Assembly: GCA_951812305.1 (NCBI GenBank)
Contig: CATOSB010000004.1
Coordinates: 806,001 to 870,000 of the forward strand
From: an uncultured Paracoccaceae bacterium
GTDB lineage: Bacteria > Pseudomonadota > Alphaproteobacteria > Rhodobacterales > Rhodobacteraceae
DNA: 64,000 nt
Direction: 5' to 3'
Position numbers and translations under genes: made by a program. Below the pieces are notes generated by a model, which was given only the letters and a program-made list of their open reading frames with translations, ran no database searches and was not told the DNA's origin. Below, piece by piece: positions 53,061 to 62,140 of this stretch. Within the stretch, counting starts at the first letter, position 1; every line of letters begins with the position of its first letter.

Positions 53061-54266
53061 ATGGAACCGCTTTCTTTCTTTGAGATCATCACCCAGATAC
53101 TCTGGCGCTTTTCGCCGGTATTTGTGGCCCTTGTGGCCGTGTTTGCCCTGTCTTCGGCCTATCGCCGCAAGCTTGGTTTGTATGGCAAATTGTTCGACAG
53201 CCCGATTGGCATGATCGGTTATGGGTTGGTGATGTTCTGGGTCTTCACGGCGCTCTTCGCCGCGCTAGGCCTGATCATCACACATGCGCCGCTGGAGCAG
53301 ATCGCCGGGTTGAAGAACGACCCGCCGGGCAGCCCGCTGCCGGATCTGGAAGAGGGCCAGTTCGCCTATTACCTGCTTGGCGGCGACAATCTGGGCCGCG
53401 ACGTGTTCAGCCGCATGGTCGCCGGATCGACCATCGTGATCTTTATCGCACCACTGGCCACAGTTTTCGCCTTTATGGTTGGAATCACGCTAGGTCTGCC
53501 GGCGGGGTATTTTGGCGGCAAGTTCGACACGATCCTGTCATTTGCCTCGAACCTGATCCTCGCCTTCCCCGTCATCCTGTTGTTCTATCTGCTGGTGACG
53601 CCGGAAATCGTGCAGACCGGGATCCCGAGTTATATGGCGGCGGTGTTGTTCATCTTTCCGATCATCTTCGCCTCGGTGCTGATCAACTCGCGCTATCACA
53701 CACAGCCGAAATTCCGCACACCGGTGCTGATTGGAATCGTAACCACGCTTGGGCTTTTGTATCTGTCGCTGATTTCCGACAAAACGCGCCCGATCCCGAC
53801 AGTGGTCGATTTCTGGCCCAATGCGCTTGACCTGTTCAACGTGCCCGGTGGCGTGCTGGTCGTGTTCGTCAGCGTTGTCTTCGTCAACTCGCCGACCGTT
53901 TTCAGGATCGTGCGCGGCCTGACGCTTGACATCAAAACGCGGGACTATGTTGCCGCCGGCCAAACCCGCGGCGAAGGCGCGTGGTACATCATGCTGTGGG
54001 AAATCCTGCCCAACGCACGCGGGCCGCTGATCGTCGATTTCTGCCTGCGCATTGGTTACACCACGATCCTGCTTGGTACTCTCGGTTTCTTTGGCCTTGG
54101 CCTGCCGCCGGAAAGCCCGGATTGGGGGACAACCATCAATGATGGCCGCAAGCTTCTGTCGGTTTATGCGCACCCTGCCCTGCCACCCGCGCTGGCGCTG
54201 TTGTCGCTGGTTCTTGGATTGAACCTGCTGGCCGACGGCCTGCGTGAAGAATCGTTGAAGGATTAG
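53061..54266 (+). CDS. ABC transporter permease, DppC/OppC type
   Basis: The 401-residue permease partner has six or more helices and the EAA loop in DYVAAGQTRGEGAWYIMLWE (near residue 293). It starts 14 bases after the first permease, with AAGGGAGAAAGAG as ribosome-binding site. It is longer than the usual 300-residue DppC because of an extra 50-residue stretch and additional helices in the middle (residues 160-265), a feature of some alphaproteobacterial importers of this type. Confidence 0.92.
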   Translation: MEPLSFFEIITQILWRFSPVFVALVAVFALSSAYRRKLGLYGKLFDSPIGMIGYGLVMFWVFTALFAALGLIITHAPLEQIAGLKNDPPGSPLPDLEEGQFAYYLLGGDNLGRDVFSRMVAGSTIVIFIAPLATVFAFMVGITLGLPAGYFGGKFDTILSFASNLILAFPVILLFYLLVTPEIVQTGIPSYMAAVLFIFPIIFASVLINSRYHTQPKFRTPVLIGIVTTLGLLYLSLISDKTRPIPTVVDFWPNALDLFNVPGGVLVVFVSVVFVNSPTVFRIVRGLTLDIKTRDYVAAGQTRGEGAWYIMLWEILPNARGPLIVDFCLRIGYTTILLGTLGFFGLGLPPESPDWGTTINDGRKLLSVYAHPALPPALALLSLVLGLNLLADGLREESLKD

Positions 54267-54271
54267 GACCC

Positions 54272-56356
54272 ATGTCAAAGATCGAATATGACGGCCCGAT
54301 CCTTGAGATCGATCAGCTCTCGATAAGCTTCTTCACCCGATTGCGCGAAATCCCGGCGGTGATGGACTTCTCTTGTGTCGTCCAGCCGGGCGAGGCGATG
54401 GGCCTTGTCGGCGAATCCGGTTGTGGCAAATCCACCGTGGCACTGGGGGTCATGCAGGACCTTGGCGTCAACGGGCGCATTGTCGGTGGCTCGATCAAGT
54501 TCAAGGGCCGCGACCTTGGCGAGATGAGCCGGGAAGAACTGCGCGACATTCGTGGCAACGAAATCGCGATGATCTATCAAGAGCCTATGGCGTCCCTGAA
54601 CCCGGCGATGAAGATCGGCAAACAGCTGATGGAAGTGCCGATGATCCACGAAGGCGTCGGCAAGGAAGAGGCCTATGTCCGCGCGTTGGAAGTTGTGACA
54701 GACGTTAAACTGCCCGACCCCAAGCGGATCCTGAGCTCCTTCCCCCACCAGCTGTCGGGTGGCCAGCAACAGCGGATCGTGATTGCGATGGCGCTGATGG
54801 CCAACCCGGCATTGCTAATTCTGGACGAGCCCACGACCGCACTTGACGTCACGGTTGAGGCGGCTGTTGTCGAATTGGTCAAGGAGCTTGGCAAGAAATA
54901 CGGCACATCGATGCTGTTCATCAGCCACAACCTTGGGCTGGTCCTGGAAACCTGCGACCGCATTTGCGTGATGTATTCCGGCGAAGCAGTGGAAACCGGT
55001 CGCATCGAGGACGTATTCGACAAGATGCAGCACCCCTATACGCAGGCGCTGTTCCGCTCGATCCCCCTGCCCGGTGCCGACAAGAACAGCCGCCCGCTGG
55101 TGGCCATCCCCGGCAACTTTCCATTGCCACATGAACGCCCGCAGGGCTGTAACTTTGGCCCGCGCTGCGACTATTTCGAAGACGGCCTGTGCAATAAGGG
55201 CGACCTCAAGATGATCGAGGTGCCCCATGGCGACCGTCATGGCTCGCGCTGCTTGCGCATCGACGACATCGACTGGGACGCGCCGATCACCGTTGGCGAA
55301 CAGAAAGAGAAGGCCCCGATTGGTGATGTCGTCCTGAAAATGGACAACCTCAAGAAATACTATGAGGTCGCGGCGAATGCGTTGTTCGGTGGCGGTGACA
55401 CGAAAGTGGTCAAGGCCAACGAAACCCTGTCATTTGAAGCCCACGAATCCGAAACCTTGGCCATCGTTGGCGAATCCGGCTGTGGCAAGTCGACATTCGC
55501 CAAGGTTCTGATGGGGTTGGAGACGGCAACCGACGGGCAAATTCTGCTGGATAACCGCAACATCGAAGCGGTGCCGATCGAGGATCGCGACACCAAAACC
55601 GTGGGCTCGGTTCAAATGGTGTTCCAGAATCCGTTCGACACACTTAACCCCTCGATGACGGTAGGTCGCCAGATCATCCGGGCGTTGGAAATCTTCGGCG
55701 TCGGCGCGAACGAGAGCGAGCGGCGCAAGCGGATGCTGGAACTGCTGGACCTCGTAAAACTGCCCCGTGAATTTGCCGACCGTATGCCGCGTCAGCTTTC
55801 GGGTGGCCAGAAACAACGGGTTGGCATTGCGCGCGCTTTCGCGGGCGATGCGCGCATTGTGGTCGCCGATGAGCCGGTTTCGGCGCTGGACGTGTCCGTT
55901 CAGGCCGCCGTCACCGATCTGTTGATGGAAATTCAGCGCGAGCACAAAACCACGCTGCTGTTCATCAGCCATGACCTTTCCATCGTGCGCTATCTCTCCG
56001 ATCGCGTGATGGTCATGTATCTAGGTCATGTGGTTGAATTGGGCGATACCGAACAGGTCTTTTCGCCGCCATATCACCCCTATACGGAGGCCCTGCTTTC
56101 CGCTGTACCGATTGCGGACACATCCATCGAGAAGGAACACATCGTTCTGGAAGGCGACATTCCGTCTGCCATGAACCCGCCATCGGGTTGCCCGTTCCAG
56201 ACGCGGTGCCGCTGGAAAGATCAGGTGCCGGGCGGGTTGTGCGAGAAAGAAGTTCCAACACAGAAAACATTGGCCGATGGTCACCAGATCAAGTGCCATC
56301 TGTCCGACGAAATACTTGCGCAGATGCAGCCGGTGATCAAAATCGCGGCGGAATAG
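54272..56356 (+). CDS. fused double ATPase of the ABC importer (DppD-DppF type)
   Basis: The 694-residue protein contains two complete ATPase domains. Domain 1 has Walker A GESGCGKS (near residue 48), signature LSGGQQQR (near 164) and LLILDEPTTALD. Domain 2 repeats them as GESGCGKS (near 401), LSGGQKQR (near 510) and IVVADEPVSALD. Each ends in the oligopeptide-type C-terminal cysteine-containing extension (CNFGPRCDYFEDGLC; CPFQTRCRWKDQVPGGLC), which in some relatives binds an Fe-S cluster. Fusion of the D and F subunits fixes their 1:1 ratio. It starts six bases after the second permease. Confidence 0.95.
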   Translation: MSKIEYDGPILEIDQLSISFFTRLREIPAVMDFSCVVQPGEAMGLVGESGCGKSTVALGVMQDLGVNGRIVGGSIKFKGRDLGEMSREELRDIRGNEIAMIYQEPMASLNPAMKIGKQLMEVPMIHEGVGKEEAYVRALEVVTDVKLPDPKRILSSFPHQLSGGQQQRIVIAMALMANPALLILDEPTTALDVTVEAAVVELVKELGKKYGTSMLFISHNLGLVLETCDRICVMYSGEAVETGRIEDVFDKMQHPYTQALFRSIPLPGADKNSRPLVAIPGNFPLPHERPQGCNFGPRCDYFEDGLCNKGDLKMIEVPHGDRHGSRCLRIDDIDWDAPITVGEQKEKAPIGDVVLKMDNLKKYYEVAANALFGGGDTKVVKANETLSFEAHESETLAIVGESGCGKSTFAKVLMGLETATDGQILLDNRNIEAVPIEDRDTKTVGSVQMVFQNPFDTLNPSMTVGRQIIRALEIFGVGANESERRKRMLELLDLVKLPREFADRMPRQLSGGQKQRVGIARAFAGDARIVVADEPVSALDVSVQAAVTDLLMEIQREHKTTLLFISHDLSIVRYLSDRVMVMYLGHVVELGDTEQVFSPPYHPYTEALLSAVPIADTSIEKEHIVLEGDIPSAMNPPSGCPFQTRCRWKDQVPGGLCEKEVPTQKTLADGHQIKCHLSDEILAQMQPVIKIAAE

Positions 56357-56392
56357 CTTGTTCGCATAGTTGAGGCGGGTAAGGTGGGCGTC

Positions 56393-56731
56393 ATGTCCCG
56401 TTTTGCACCCCTCCCCGATCCGCCCTATTGGGCGGTGATCTTCACCGCACAACGGACGGCCCAGGACGATGGCGGATACGGCGCGATGGCTGACGCCATC
56501 GCAAAACGCGCGTTAGAGCAGCCCGGATGCATCGGGATGGAAACGACGCGTGATGAAGACGGGCTTGGGATTACAGTGAGCTATTGGGAAAGCGAAGAAT
56601 CGCTTTTGGCGTGGAAGGCGGATGCCAAGCATCTGGTCGCACAGCAATTGGGCAAAGAGCGGTGGTACAGCCACTATACGTTACGGGTTGCGAAGATCGA
56701 GCGGCACTATGACGGTCCAGAAGGTCGGTAA
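56393..56731 (+). CDS. ABM-type (antibiotic biosynthesis monooxygenase-like) protein
   Basis: The 112-residue dimeric ferredoxin-like protein has the sequence YWAVIFTAQRTAQDDGGYGA near the start, GCIGMETTRDEDG in the middle and YWESEESLLAWKADAKH, the usual ABM helix. Related small proteins act on quinones, haem or polyketides, or have no known substrate. It follows the importer's ATPase by 36 bases on the same strand and may belong to the same transcript. ATG 56393 is chosen over a GTG nine bases earlier. Confidence 0.82.
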   Translation: MSRFAPLPDPPYWAVIFTAQRTAQDDGGYGAMADAIAKRALEQPGCIGMETTRDEDGLGITVSYWESEESLLAWKADAKHLVAQQLGKERWYSHYTLRVAKIERHYDGPEGR

Positions 56732-56825
56732 CGGCGACTGCGGAATCTTCAAAAGTTTCCGTTCAGAAATCCCTGGAAGAAACAGATTCTGTTATGCCTG
56801 CCATATCCTGAATGGATAGTTTTGG

Positions 56826-57416
56826 TCAGCTGCCCCAGATGATCCGAACGTAATTCTTGGTTTCTTTGTATGGCGGTACGCCGTTGTATTTCGCAACCGC
56901 CTCCGGCCCTGCGTTATAGGCCGCCAGGGCGAGGCGCCAGGAACGGAAGCGTTCGTATTGCTGACGCAGGTATTTGGCGCCGCCATCGAGGTTTTCGTAA
57001 GGGTCCAGGCGGTCCACACCCAACGCACGTGCCGTGGCGGGCATGAGCTGCGCCAATCCATAGGCACCCTTGTGCGACTTTGCCGTGGCGCGCCATCCGC
57101 TTTCCTGCTGAACGAGGCGCAAGAACAGATCTTCAGGTACACCGTGGCGGAGGGCGGCAGATTTCGCCATCGCCAGATAAGGCCCGCTGTATTTGCCGCG
57201 ATAGGCTGGCGAGTTGCCATAAGGCGTGTCGTATTTGCGTGGTGTGAGGCGAACCGACGATGCGTATTGCGATTTGGCGCGGGTATCCAGAACGCGGGTT
57301 TGCGAGTTGAACAGGCCTTTCCGGTTCTTAGAAGAAAAGGTCAGGCCCTGAGCGTCAGCCGATACAAAGCCGAGCCCAATAACTGCTGCGATCATGCACC
57401 CCAAGAAACGCCGCAT
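56826..57416 (-). CDS. periplasmic lytic transglycosylase (SLT domain)
   Basis: The 196-residue protein has a signal peptide (RRFLGCMIAAVIGLGFVSADA) and a C-terminal SLT domain. The catalytic glutamate is in LVQQESGWRATAKS (near residue 104), followed by GAYGLAQLMPATARALGV and LALAAYNAGPEAVAKYNG. It cleaves the glycan strands of peptidoglycan to 1,6-anhydro products. It is a short single-domain member. It converges on the ABM-like gene, and an IS630 element is inserted about 105 bases upstream of its start. Confidence 0.93.
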   Translation of the reverse strand: MRRFLGCMIAAVIGLGFVSADAQGLTFSSKNRKGLFNSQTRVLDTRAKSQYASSVRLTPRKYDTPYGNSPAYRGKYSGPYLAMAKSAALRHGVPEDLFLRLVQQESGWRATAKSHKGAYGLAQLMPATARALGVDRLDPYENLDGGAKYLRQQYERFRSWRLALAAYNAGPEAVAKYNGVPPYKETKNYVRIIWGS

Positions 57417-57600
57417 TGAAAAGTTTCCCTAACTCTTGAAGCGCTTATAAATGGATTCGCCGATCTTTCCACCCCACCGATGTTCTCGCTGATCCCATTC
57501 GGCATTCTTTTGCGTATGATTAGAGCGTCGTCCTTGAAATCTGAATCGATGGGATTCCCACGTGGCAGGTTTTGTGATTCACCATATGTGGAGGTGGATC

Positions 57601-58038
57601 ATGGGCAAATCGCTATCACTGGATATTCGGGAACGTGTCGTCGCTTTGGTTGATGACGGCCTTTCCTGCCATGAGGCTGCGCGGCGTTTACGGATATCAG
57701 CTGCCAGCGCGGTGCGGATCATGCAACGTAAGAGGCGAACGGGTGGGGTGAGAGCTGCGCCTCAAGGCCGCCCTCGGCGCAGCAAGCTGGATGTGGTCTC
57801 AAACTGGCTTAAGACACGCGTGGAAGCCGAGCCGGATATCACTATGCCGGAACTGGCCGAGGTGCTGAAACAGGAACATGCCCTCACCGCGACACCGGCG
57901 ATGCTCTCGCGTTATCTGATCCATCGTCTTGGGTTCACATATAAAAAAATCCCTGATCGCGACGGAGCGGCTGCGCAAACGGGTGCGCGCTGCCAGGTAC
58001 GAGTGGCAGCACCGCCGGATGCCGAGGATGCGCCTTGA
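57601..58038 (+). CDS. IS630-family transposase, upstream frame (helix-turn-helix)
   Basis: ATG 57601 follows GGAGGTGGATC. The frame encodes 145 residues: two helix-turn-helix segments (SLDIRERVVALVDDGLSCHE, EAARRLRISAASAVRIMQRK) that bind the element ends, a linker, and LSRYLIHRLGFTYKK. After that point the frame turns into non-family residues (IPDRDGAAAQ...). The conserved protein continues in the +1 frame from the A7 run at 57943-57949: six A would put the two frames in register. Expression as one protein would need slippage on this run. Confidence 0.85.
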   Translation: MGKSLSLDIRERVVALVDDGLSCHEAARRLRISAASAVRIMQRKRRTGGVRAAPQGRPRRSKLDVVSNWLKTRVEAEPDITMPELAEVLKQEHALTATPAMLSRYLIHRLGFTYKKIPDRDGAAAQTGARCQVRVAAPPDAEDAP

Positions 58039-58558
58039 GCCGCACCGGCTGGTTTTTATCGACGAAACAGCTGTCACGACCAAGATGACACGGCTTCGTG
58101 GTCGATCCCCACGCGGCACCCGGCTGGAAGCCGACGCGCCCTTCGGCCACTGGCGCACCCAGACCTTCATCGCGGGCCTGCGGATCGACGAACTCAGCGC
58201 CCCCTGGGTGCTGGACGGCCCCATGAACCGCGCCGCGTTCGACCTCTACATCGAGACCCAGCTGGCTCCAACGTTGCAGCCGGGCGATGTGGTGATCGCC
58301 GACAACCTGTCATCGCACAAATCGGCCAATGCGCAGGAACTGCTGAAGTCGCAAGGCAGCTGGCTGCTCTTCCTGCCGCCGTATTCGCCCGATCTCAACC
58401 CGATCGAAATGGCGTACTCGAAACTCAAGGCACACCTGCGTCGGCTCAAGGCCCGCACCTTCGACGCCCTTTTCCAATCCGTCGCCCAAACCTGCGACCT
58501 CTTCCCGCCAACCGAGTGCCGAAACCTCTTCAAAGCTGCCGGATATGTTGCAGATTAG
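57929..58558 (+). CDS. IS630-family transposase, downstream frame (DDE domain)
   Basis: The frame carries the catalytic part of the transposase: first aspartate in LVFIDETAVTTKM, second in VVIADNLSSHKS, and glutamate in PPYSPDLNPIEMAYSKLK, the DDE order and PYSPDLNPIE signature of the IS630 group. It begins within the overlap at the A7 run and has no convincing ribosome-binding site, so it is probably translated by frameshifting or by transcripts with a lost A. The C-terminus (FKAAGYVAD) ends 13 bases from the element end. Confidence 0.87.
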   Translation: MGSHIKKSLIATERLRKRVRAARYEWQHRRMPRMRLEPHRLVFIDETAVTTKMTRLRGRSPRGTRLEADAPFGHWRTQTFIAGLRIDELSAPWVLDGPMNRAAFDLYIETQLAPTLQPGDVVIADNLSSHKSANAQELLKSQGSWLLFLPPYSPDLNPIEMAYSKLKAHLRRLKARTFDALFQSVAQTCDLFPPTECRNLFKAAGYVAD

Positions 58559-58643
58559 ATGGACGACGCTCTAGGCTTCCATTAACCACGTTCGTTTGAT
58601 GTAACGAGTGTTAACGCAAAAGGATTCGGGCTGGAGGAATGTC

Positions 58644-59111
58644 ATGGCGGGATCGGTAAATAAGGTCATTCTGGTCGGAAATCTGGGCCGCGACCCGGAA
58701 GTGCGCACATTTCAGAACGGCGGCAAGGTCTGTAACTTAAGAATTGCGACATCAGAGCGCTGGAAAGATCGCAACACCGGCGAGCAACGCGAAAAGACGG
58801 AATGGCATTCGGTCGCGATCTTTCAGGAAGGTCTGGTGCGCGTGGCAGAGCAATATCTGCGCAAAGGATCCAAAGTCTATATCGAGGGCCAGTTGCAGAC
58901 CCGAAAATGGCAGGACCAATCGGGCGCGGACCGGTATTCGACTGAAGTGGTTCTGCAAGGGTTCGGCGGAACGCTTGTGATGCTTGACCCGCGCGGTGGC
59001 GGTGGTGATGGCGGCGGATTCTCCGATGATCGCGGAAGCGGTGGTGCACCCGGCGGCAGCTTCGGCGGTCCGGCCACTGCGGGAGATATCGACGACGAGA
59101 TCCCGTTCTGA
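58644..59111 (+). CDS. ssb: single-stranded DNA-binding protein
   Basis: The 155-residue protein has an N-terminal OB-fold ([46 protein letters not shown]), a glycine-rich linker and the acidic tail DIDDEIPF that recruits replication and repair enzymes. It coats single-stranded DNA during replication, recombination and repair. ATG 58644 follows GGAGGAATGTC. An IS630 element ends 72 bases upstream, so part of its promoter may have been displaced or replaced. Confidence 0.96.
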   Translation: MAGSVNKVILVGNLGRDPEVRTFQNGGKVCNLRIATSERWKDRNTGEQREKTEWHSVAIFQEGLVRVAEQYLRKGSKVYIEGQLQTRKWQDQSGADRYSTEVVLQGFGGTLVMLDPRGGGGDGGGFSDDRGSGGAPGGSFGGPATAGDIDDEIPF

Positions 59112-59464
59112 TCCGCAGGCGCTTTGGTCAACGACTTGCGTTCCAGGGCCTTATGAAGTTGCGTCAAGCGAGGTCAGTATTGGCCTTTACCTGCCTTTCA
59201 GACCTGCCACCCCGGCCGGGTTAACAGCACCGAAGGTGTCCCGGCCATCGCCTGCCCGTCCCCACGGGCTGGCGATTTGGTGAGGCTGGGCGCAATCCTT
59301 CGATTTCGTACGGACTTGGCTGGCATAAAGCGCTGCCTTTGGGATGTTGCATCGCCATCCCACGGGCAGTCGCTGGCCGCCCGAAATGTTGCACGTCAAG
59401 AGTGTGGTGGAATGTCCATTTCAGGCCAAAACCTCCAGCCCGCGGCTGCCAACACCACCCTGCC
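59112..59464. other. intergenic region of about 350 bases, nothing recognised
   Basis: The ssb gene and the racemase-superfamily gene converge here. Short frames on both strands have no convincing start, ribosome-binding site or family likeness. A GC stem (CCCGTCCCCACGGG near 59257) may contribute to termination. I see no RNA gene or repeat. Confidence 0.5.
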
Positions 59465-60220
59465 CTAGCCGCGCAGGTACCGGTCCGGGTCATCCAAACC
59501 GGCGAGCCGCGCCATGTCCCACATCAATACAAGATTCGATGACAGGATTGGCAGATCGGTGCGATCCGTTAGCTTTGCCCGCGCCGTGACAGTTGGGAGA
59601 TTCGTGCAACTGAGGAAAAGCGCCTCTGCGGCGCCGTTCTGCAGGAGAGCGTCTCCTGCCGACACGATATCATCAGCGTCGATTCTAACCACCGCGGACT
59701 CGTTTGGCTCGTCAAAGGTTCCCAGCGCGGTGACGGTGATACCGTTTTGTTCCAAGACGCTGACCAGACGCTCGGACACCTCAGGCACGTAAGGCGACAG
59801 CACCGCCAACCTCGTGATCTGCTTCACCGAACAATACGCTAACAGTGCGACCAGCGGCGTCGTCACATGGCGCGTTTCACGTCCGGCCTGCACCAGTTCA
59901 GTAACACGTTCTGCACCCAGAACCGCCGTGGCCGAGGTGCATCCGTATCCAATCACGGCGTAGTCCGGACCCTCGGGCAGCATTTCTGCGCCTTCGGTAA
60001 TCGTGCTTTCCATCGCGGCAAGGGTTTCTTCGGTCACTTCGGGCGAACTTTTTACGCGCGATGTGTGAATTTTCGGTCCGTTTGCAGGATCGTACGGGCT
60101 TGCAATCTGCATAGACAAACGCGTTTCCTGCTCCAGCGTCTCATCGGTGGACAGCAATAGCAGGCCAATTTCCGGATCGCGGAGTTCCGTTCTGCGCGCG
60201 TGAAACCTTTGAGTGTTCAT
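59465..60220 (-). CDS. Asp/Glu racemase-superfamily enzyme (maleate isomerase/arylmalonate decarboxylase-like)
   Basis: The 251-residue protein has the two cysteines expected for this superfamily, in AVIGYGCTSATA (near residue 94) and LFLSCTNLPTV (near residue 205), on opposite halves of a pseudo-symmetric fold. Relatives isomerise maleate, racemise amino acids or decarboxylate arylmalonates; the particular substrate is not clear. It overlaps aroB by four bases, so it is translated with the shikimate genes, although no link to aromatic synthesis is known to me. Confidence 0.82.
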   Translation of the reverse strand: MNTQRFHARRTELRDPEIGLLLLSTDETLEQETRLSMQIASPYDPANGPKIHTSRVKSSPEVTEETLAAMESTITEGAEMLPEGPDYAVIGYGCTSATAVLGAERVTELVQAGRETRHVTTPLVALLAYCSVKQITRLAVLSPYVPEVSERLVSVLEQNGITVTALGTFDEPNESAVVRIDADDIVSAGDALLQNGAAEALFLSCTNLPTVTARAKLTDRTDLPILSSNLVLMWDMARLAGLDDPDRYLRG

Positions 60221-61335
60221 ACCCGTCGCGCCGCCAGCGCATCGTTCAGAACTGACAATATCACCTCGGGTGGAACGTCAGAGGAAACGAAAGTTGTTCC
60301 GATAGCTTTGGCCAGCACGAACCGGAGTTGACCATTCAGCACCTTCTTGTCTTGTGCCATCAGTGTCAAAAGACCATCCGCATCGGGAAGGTCGCCGGGG
60401 ATATCCGAAAGATCGGTTTTCATGCCCATTGACTTCAGATGCGCACGGACGCGGCTGGGGTCTTCCTGCGCGCAAAGCCCCAAGCGCGAAGACAACTCAA
60501 AGGCCAGCGCACAACCGATTGCCACGCCCTCGCCGTGCAGCAGTCGGTCGGAAAACCCTGTCGCAGCCTCCAGCGCGTGGCAGAATGTATGACCCAGATT
60601 CAAAAGCGCGCGGTCACCGAACTCATGCTCATCCCGTGCCACGATGTCTGCTTTCATCTGAACGGATCGTCGCACGGCTTCGGCACGCAATGACACGTCG
60701 CCGCGCGCGATATCCGGCCCCTTGATCTCCAACCATTCAAAGAAATCCGCATCGCCCAAAAGGCCATATTTGACGACTTCGCCGTAACCGGCCAGAAAAT
60801 CCCGCTCCGGCAGGCTGGTCAAGACTTCAATATCCGCCAGAACCAGCGACGGTTGATGAAACGCGCCGATCAGGTTTTTTCCAAACGGCGAATTGATGCC
60901 GGTCTTACCGCCGACGGAGCTGTCGACCTGCGCCAGAAGGGAGGTGGGAACCTGAACAAACCGGATCCCGCGACGCAGGATCGCGGCGGCAAATCCAACG
61001 AGGTCGCCGATCACACCACCACCAAGCGCGATGACTACGTCCCGGCGTTCGACTTTCTGTTCCAGCAGCCATTCAACTGTGCGGCCAAGTTCTGACCACG
61101 ACTTGCTGCGTTCACCAGCGGGAAGAACCAGGGTATCCGACTGAATATCCTGCCGCGCCAGCCCTTCCTTCAACGATGACAGATGCAAAGGCCCGACATT
61201 TTCTTCGGTAACAATCCATACCCGCGATCTGGTGAGCAAAGGGGAAATCCATTCACCTGACTCGGCCAGCAACCCGGTGCCAATCCGCACGTCATAGGAT
61301 CTTTCGTCCAACTCGACCCGAACAGTCGCGTTCAT
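60217..61335 (-). CDS. aroB: 3-dehydroquinate synthase
   Basis: The 372-residue NAD- and metal-dependent enzyme cyclises DAHP to 3-dehydroquinate, the second step of the shikimate pathway. The NAD-binding loop is VVIALGGGVIGDLVGFAA (near residue 100). The phosphate and metal ligands are in AGYGEVVKYGLL (near 183) and in LNLGHTFCHALEAATG and LHGEGVAIGCALAFEL further on. It overlaps aroK by four bases upstream and the racemase-superfamily gene downstream. Confidence 0.96.
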   Translation of the reverse strand: MNATVRVELDERSYDVRIGTGLLAESGEWISPLLTRSRVWIVTEENVGPLHLSSLKEGLARQDIQSDTLVLPAGERSKSWSELGRTVEWLLEQKVERRDVVIALGGGVIGDLVGFAAAILRRGIRFVQVPTSLLAQVDSSVGGKTGINSPFGKNLIGAFHQPSLVLADIEVLTSLPERDFLAGYGEVVKYGLLGDADFFEWLEIKGPDIARGDVSLRAEAVRRSVQMKADIVARDEHEFGDRALLNLGHTFCHALEAATGFSDRLLHGEGVAIGCALAFELSSRLGLCAQEDPSRVRAHLKSMGMKTDLSDIPGDLPDADGLLTLMAQDKKVLNGQLRFVLAKAIGTTFVSSDVPPEVILSVLNDALAARRV

Positions 61336-61880
61336 GGTGCATTCTCCAAAACATCACCGCGCGTCAAAAGCGTTTCGGCCACGTTATCTGTCATATCAGA
61401 GATTGAATATTCCGGCCGGGCCGTCACATGAAGTTCGGCCAGCGCGTAAACCGGATTGCGGCTGGCCGACAGCTCCAGCAGCGTTTTTTGCGGGTCGGCG
61501 GTGTGCAAAAGCGGTCGTGTCGTCTTGTGCCGCACGCGTGCCCATAACAGATTGTCATCCGCCTTCAGCCAGACTGCAACGCCCTTTTGCGAGATCAGTT
61601 CACGGTTTGCCTCTGCCATGAAAGCACCGCCGCCGGTGGACAGAATGGCGGGAGTCCCATCCAGCAGACGATCTATCACCTGAGTTTCCTTTTCTCGGAA
61701 AAACGCCTCTCCATCGCGTTCGAAAATCTCGGCAATGCTGCGATCGGCGGCTTTCTCGATTTCCGTGTCACTGTCACGGAAGGGAACGTTCAAAAGCCGG
61801 GCCAGCGCGTTTCCCACGGCCGTTTTGCCCGAGCCCATCATTCCGACCAGCACAACCGTTTTTTTAAGCGTCCACGTCAC
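61332..61880 (-). CDS. aroK: shikimate kinase
   Basis: The 182-residue P-loop kinase phosphorylates shikimate. The Walker A motif is GMMGSGKTAVGN (residues 13-24), the shikimate-binding aspartate is in FRDSDTEIEKAADRSI, with STGGGAFM (near 80) and the arginine lid in TTRPLLHTADPQ (near 120). It is the first gene of the aroK-aroB unit and is divergent from the small membrane protein gene at 62006. The order aroK-aroB opposite xerD is usual in the Rhodobacteraceae. Confidence 0.96.
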   Translation of the reverse strand: MTWTLKKTVVLVGMMGSGKTAVGNALARLLNVPFRDSDTEIEKAADRSIAEIFERDGEAFFREKETQVIDRLLDGTPAILSTGGGAFMAEANRELISQKGVAVWLKADDNLLWARVRHKTTRPLLHTADPQKTLLELSASRNPVYALAELHVTARPEYSISDMTDNVAETLLTRGDVLENAP

Positions 61881-62005
61881 GACCGGCGAAGCCTTGCCAA
61901 AATATTCTTTGTTAACTCAATGGCGGGTCGGGCCGGGAAATGCCATATATAAAAAGAAACGGGATCAAGCCGCGATGCGGCTTTGAGATGGAGTTTGATG
62001 CGCTG

Positions 62006-62140
62006 ATGATGCGGATATTCAAATTTTTGTTTCTTCTGGTCGTCCTTGCCGCCGCCGGTCTCGTCGGATTCGCGTATTTTGGTGATCTTTCTCCGGAGCA
62101 AACCCGGGTTACGGAGCCGGTATCGCTGAATGCGAATTAG
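62006..62140 (+). CDS. 44-residue single-helix membrane protein
   Basis: The product begins MMRIFKFLFLLVVLAAAGLV, one membrane helix or uncleaved signal, and ends with a polar tail (YFGDLSPEQTRVTEPVSLNAN, in part). ATG 62006 or 62009 is preferred, with ATGGAG as a weak ribosome-binding site; ATG 61988 is possible. It overlaps the next gene by 11 bases, pointing to coupled translation. The function is unknown. Confidence 0.65.
   Translation: MMRIFKFLFLLVVLAAAGLVGFAYFGDLSPEQTRVTEPVSLNAN

Larger units (their letters stand above)
57523..58571 (+). mobile_element. IS630-family insertion sequence (1049 bp)
   Basis: The ends GAGCGTCGTCC and GGACGACGCTC are perfect 11-bp inverted repeats, each bounded outside by TA (57521-57522 and 58572-58573), the target dinucleotide duplicated by the IS630/Tc1 group. 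Inside are two overlapping frames that together make one transposase. The right end lies 72 bases upstream of the ssb start, so the element now forms most of the ssb promoter region. Confidence 0.93.

Noticed and set aside
59187..59493. Short open frames after ssb on both strands
   Set aside because: They have no ribosome-binding site, no recognisable family and overlap each other; they are probably chance frames in GC-rich DNA.
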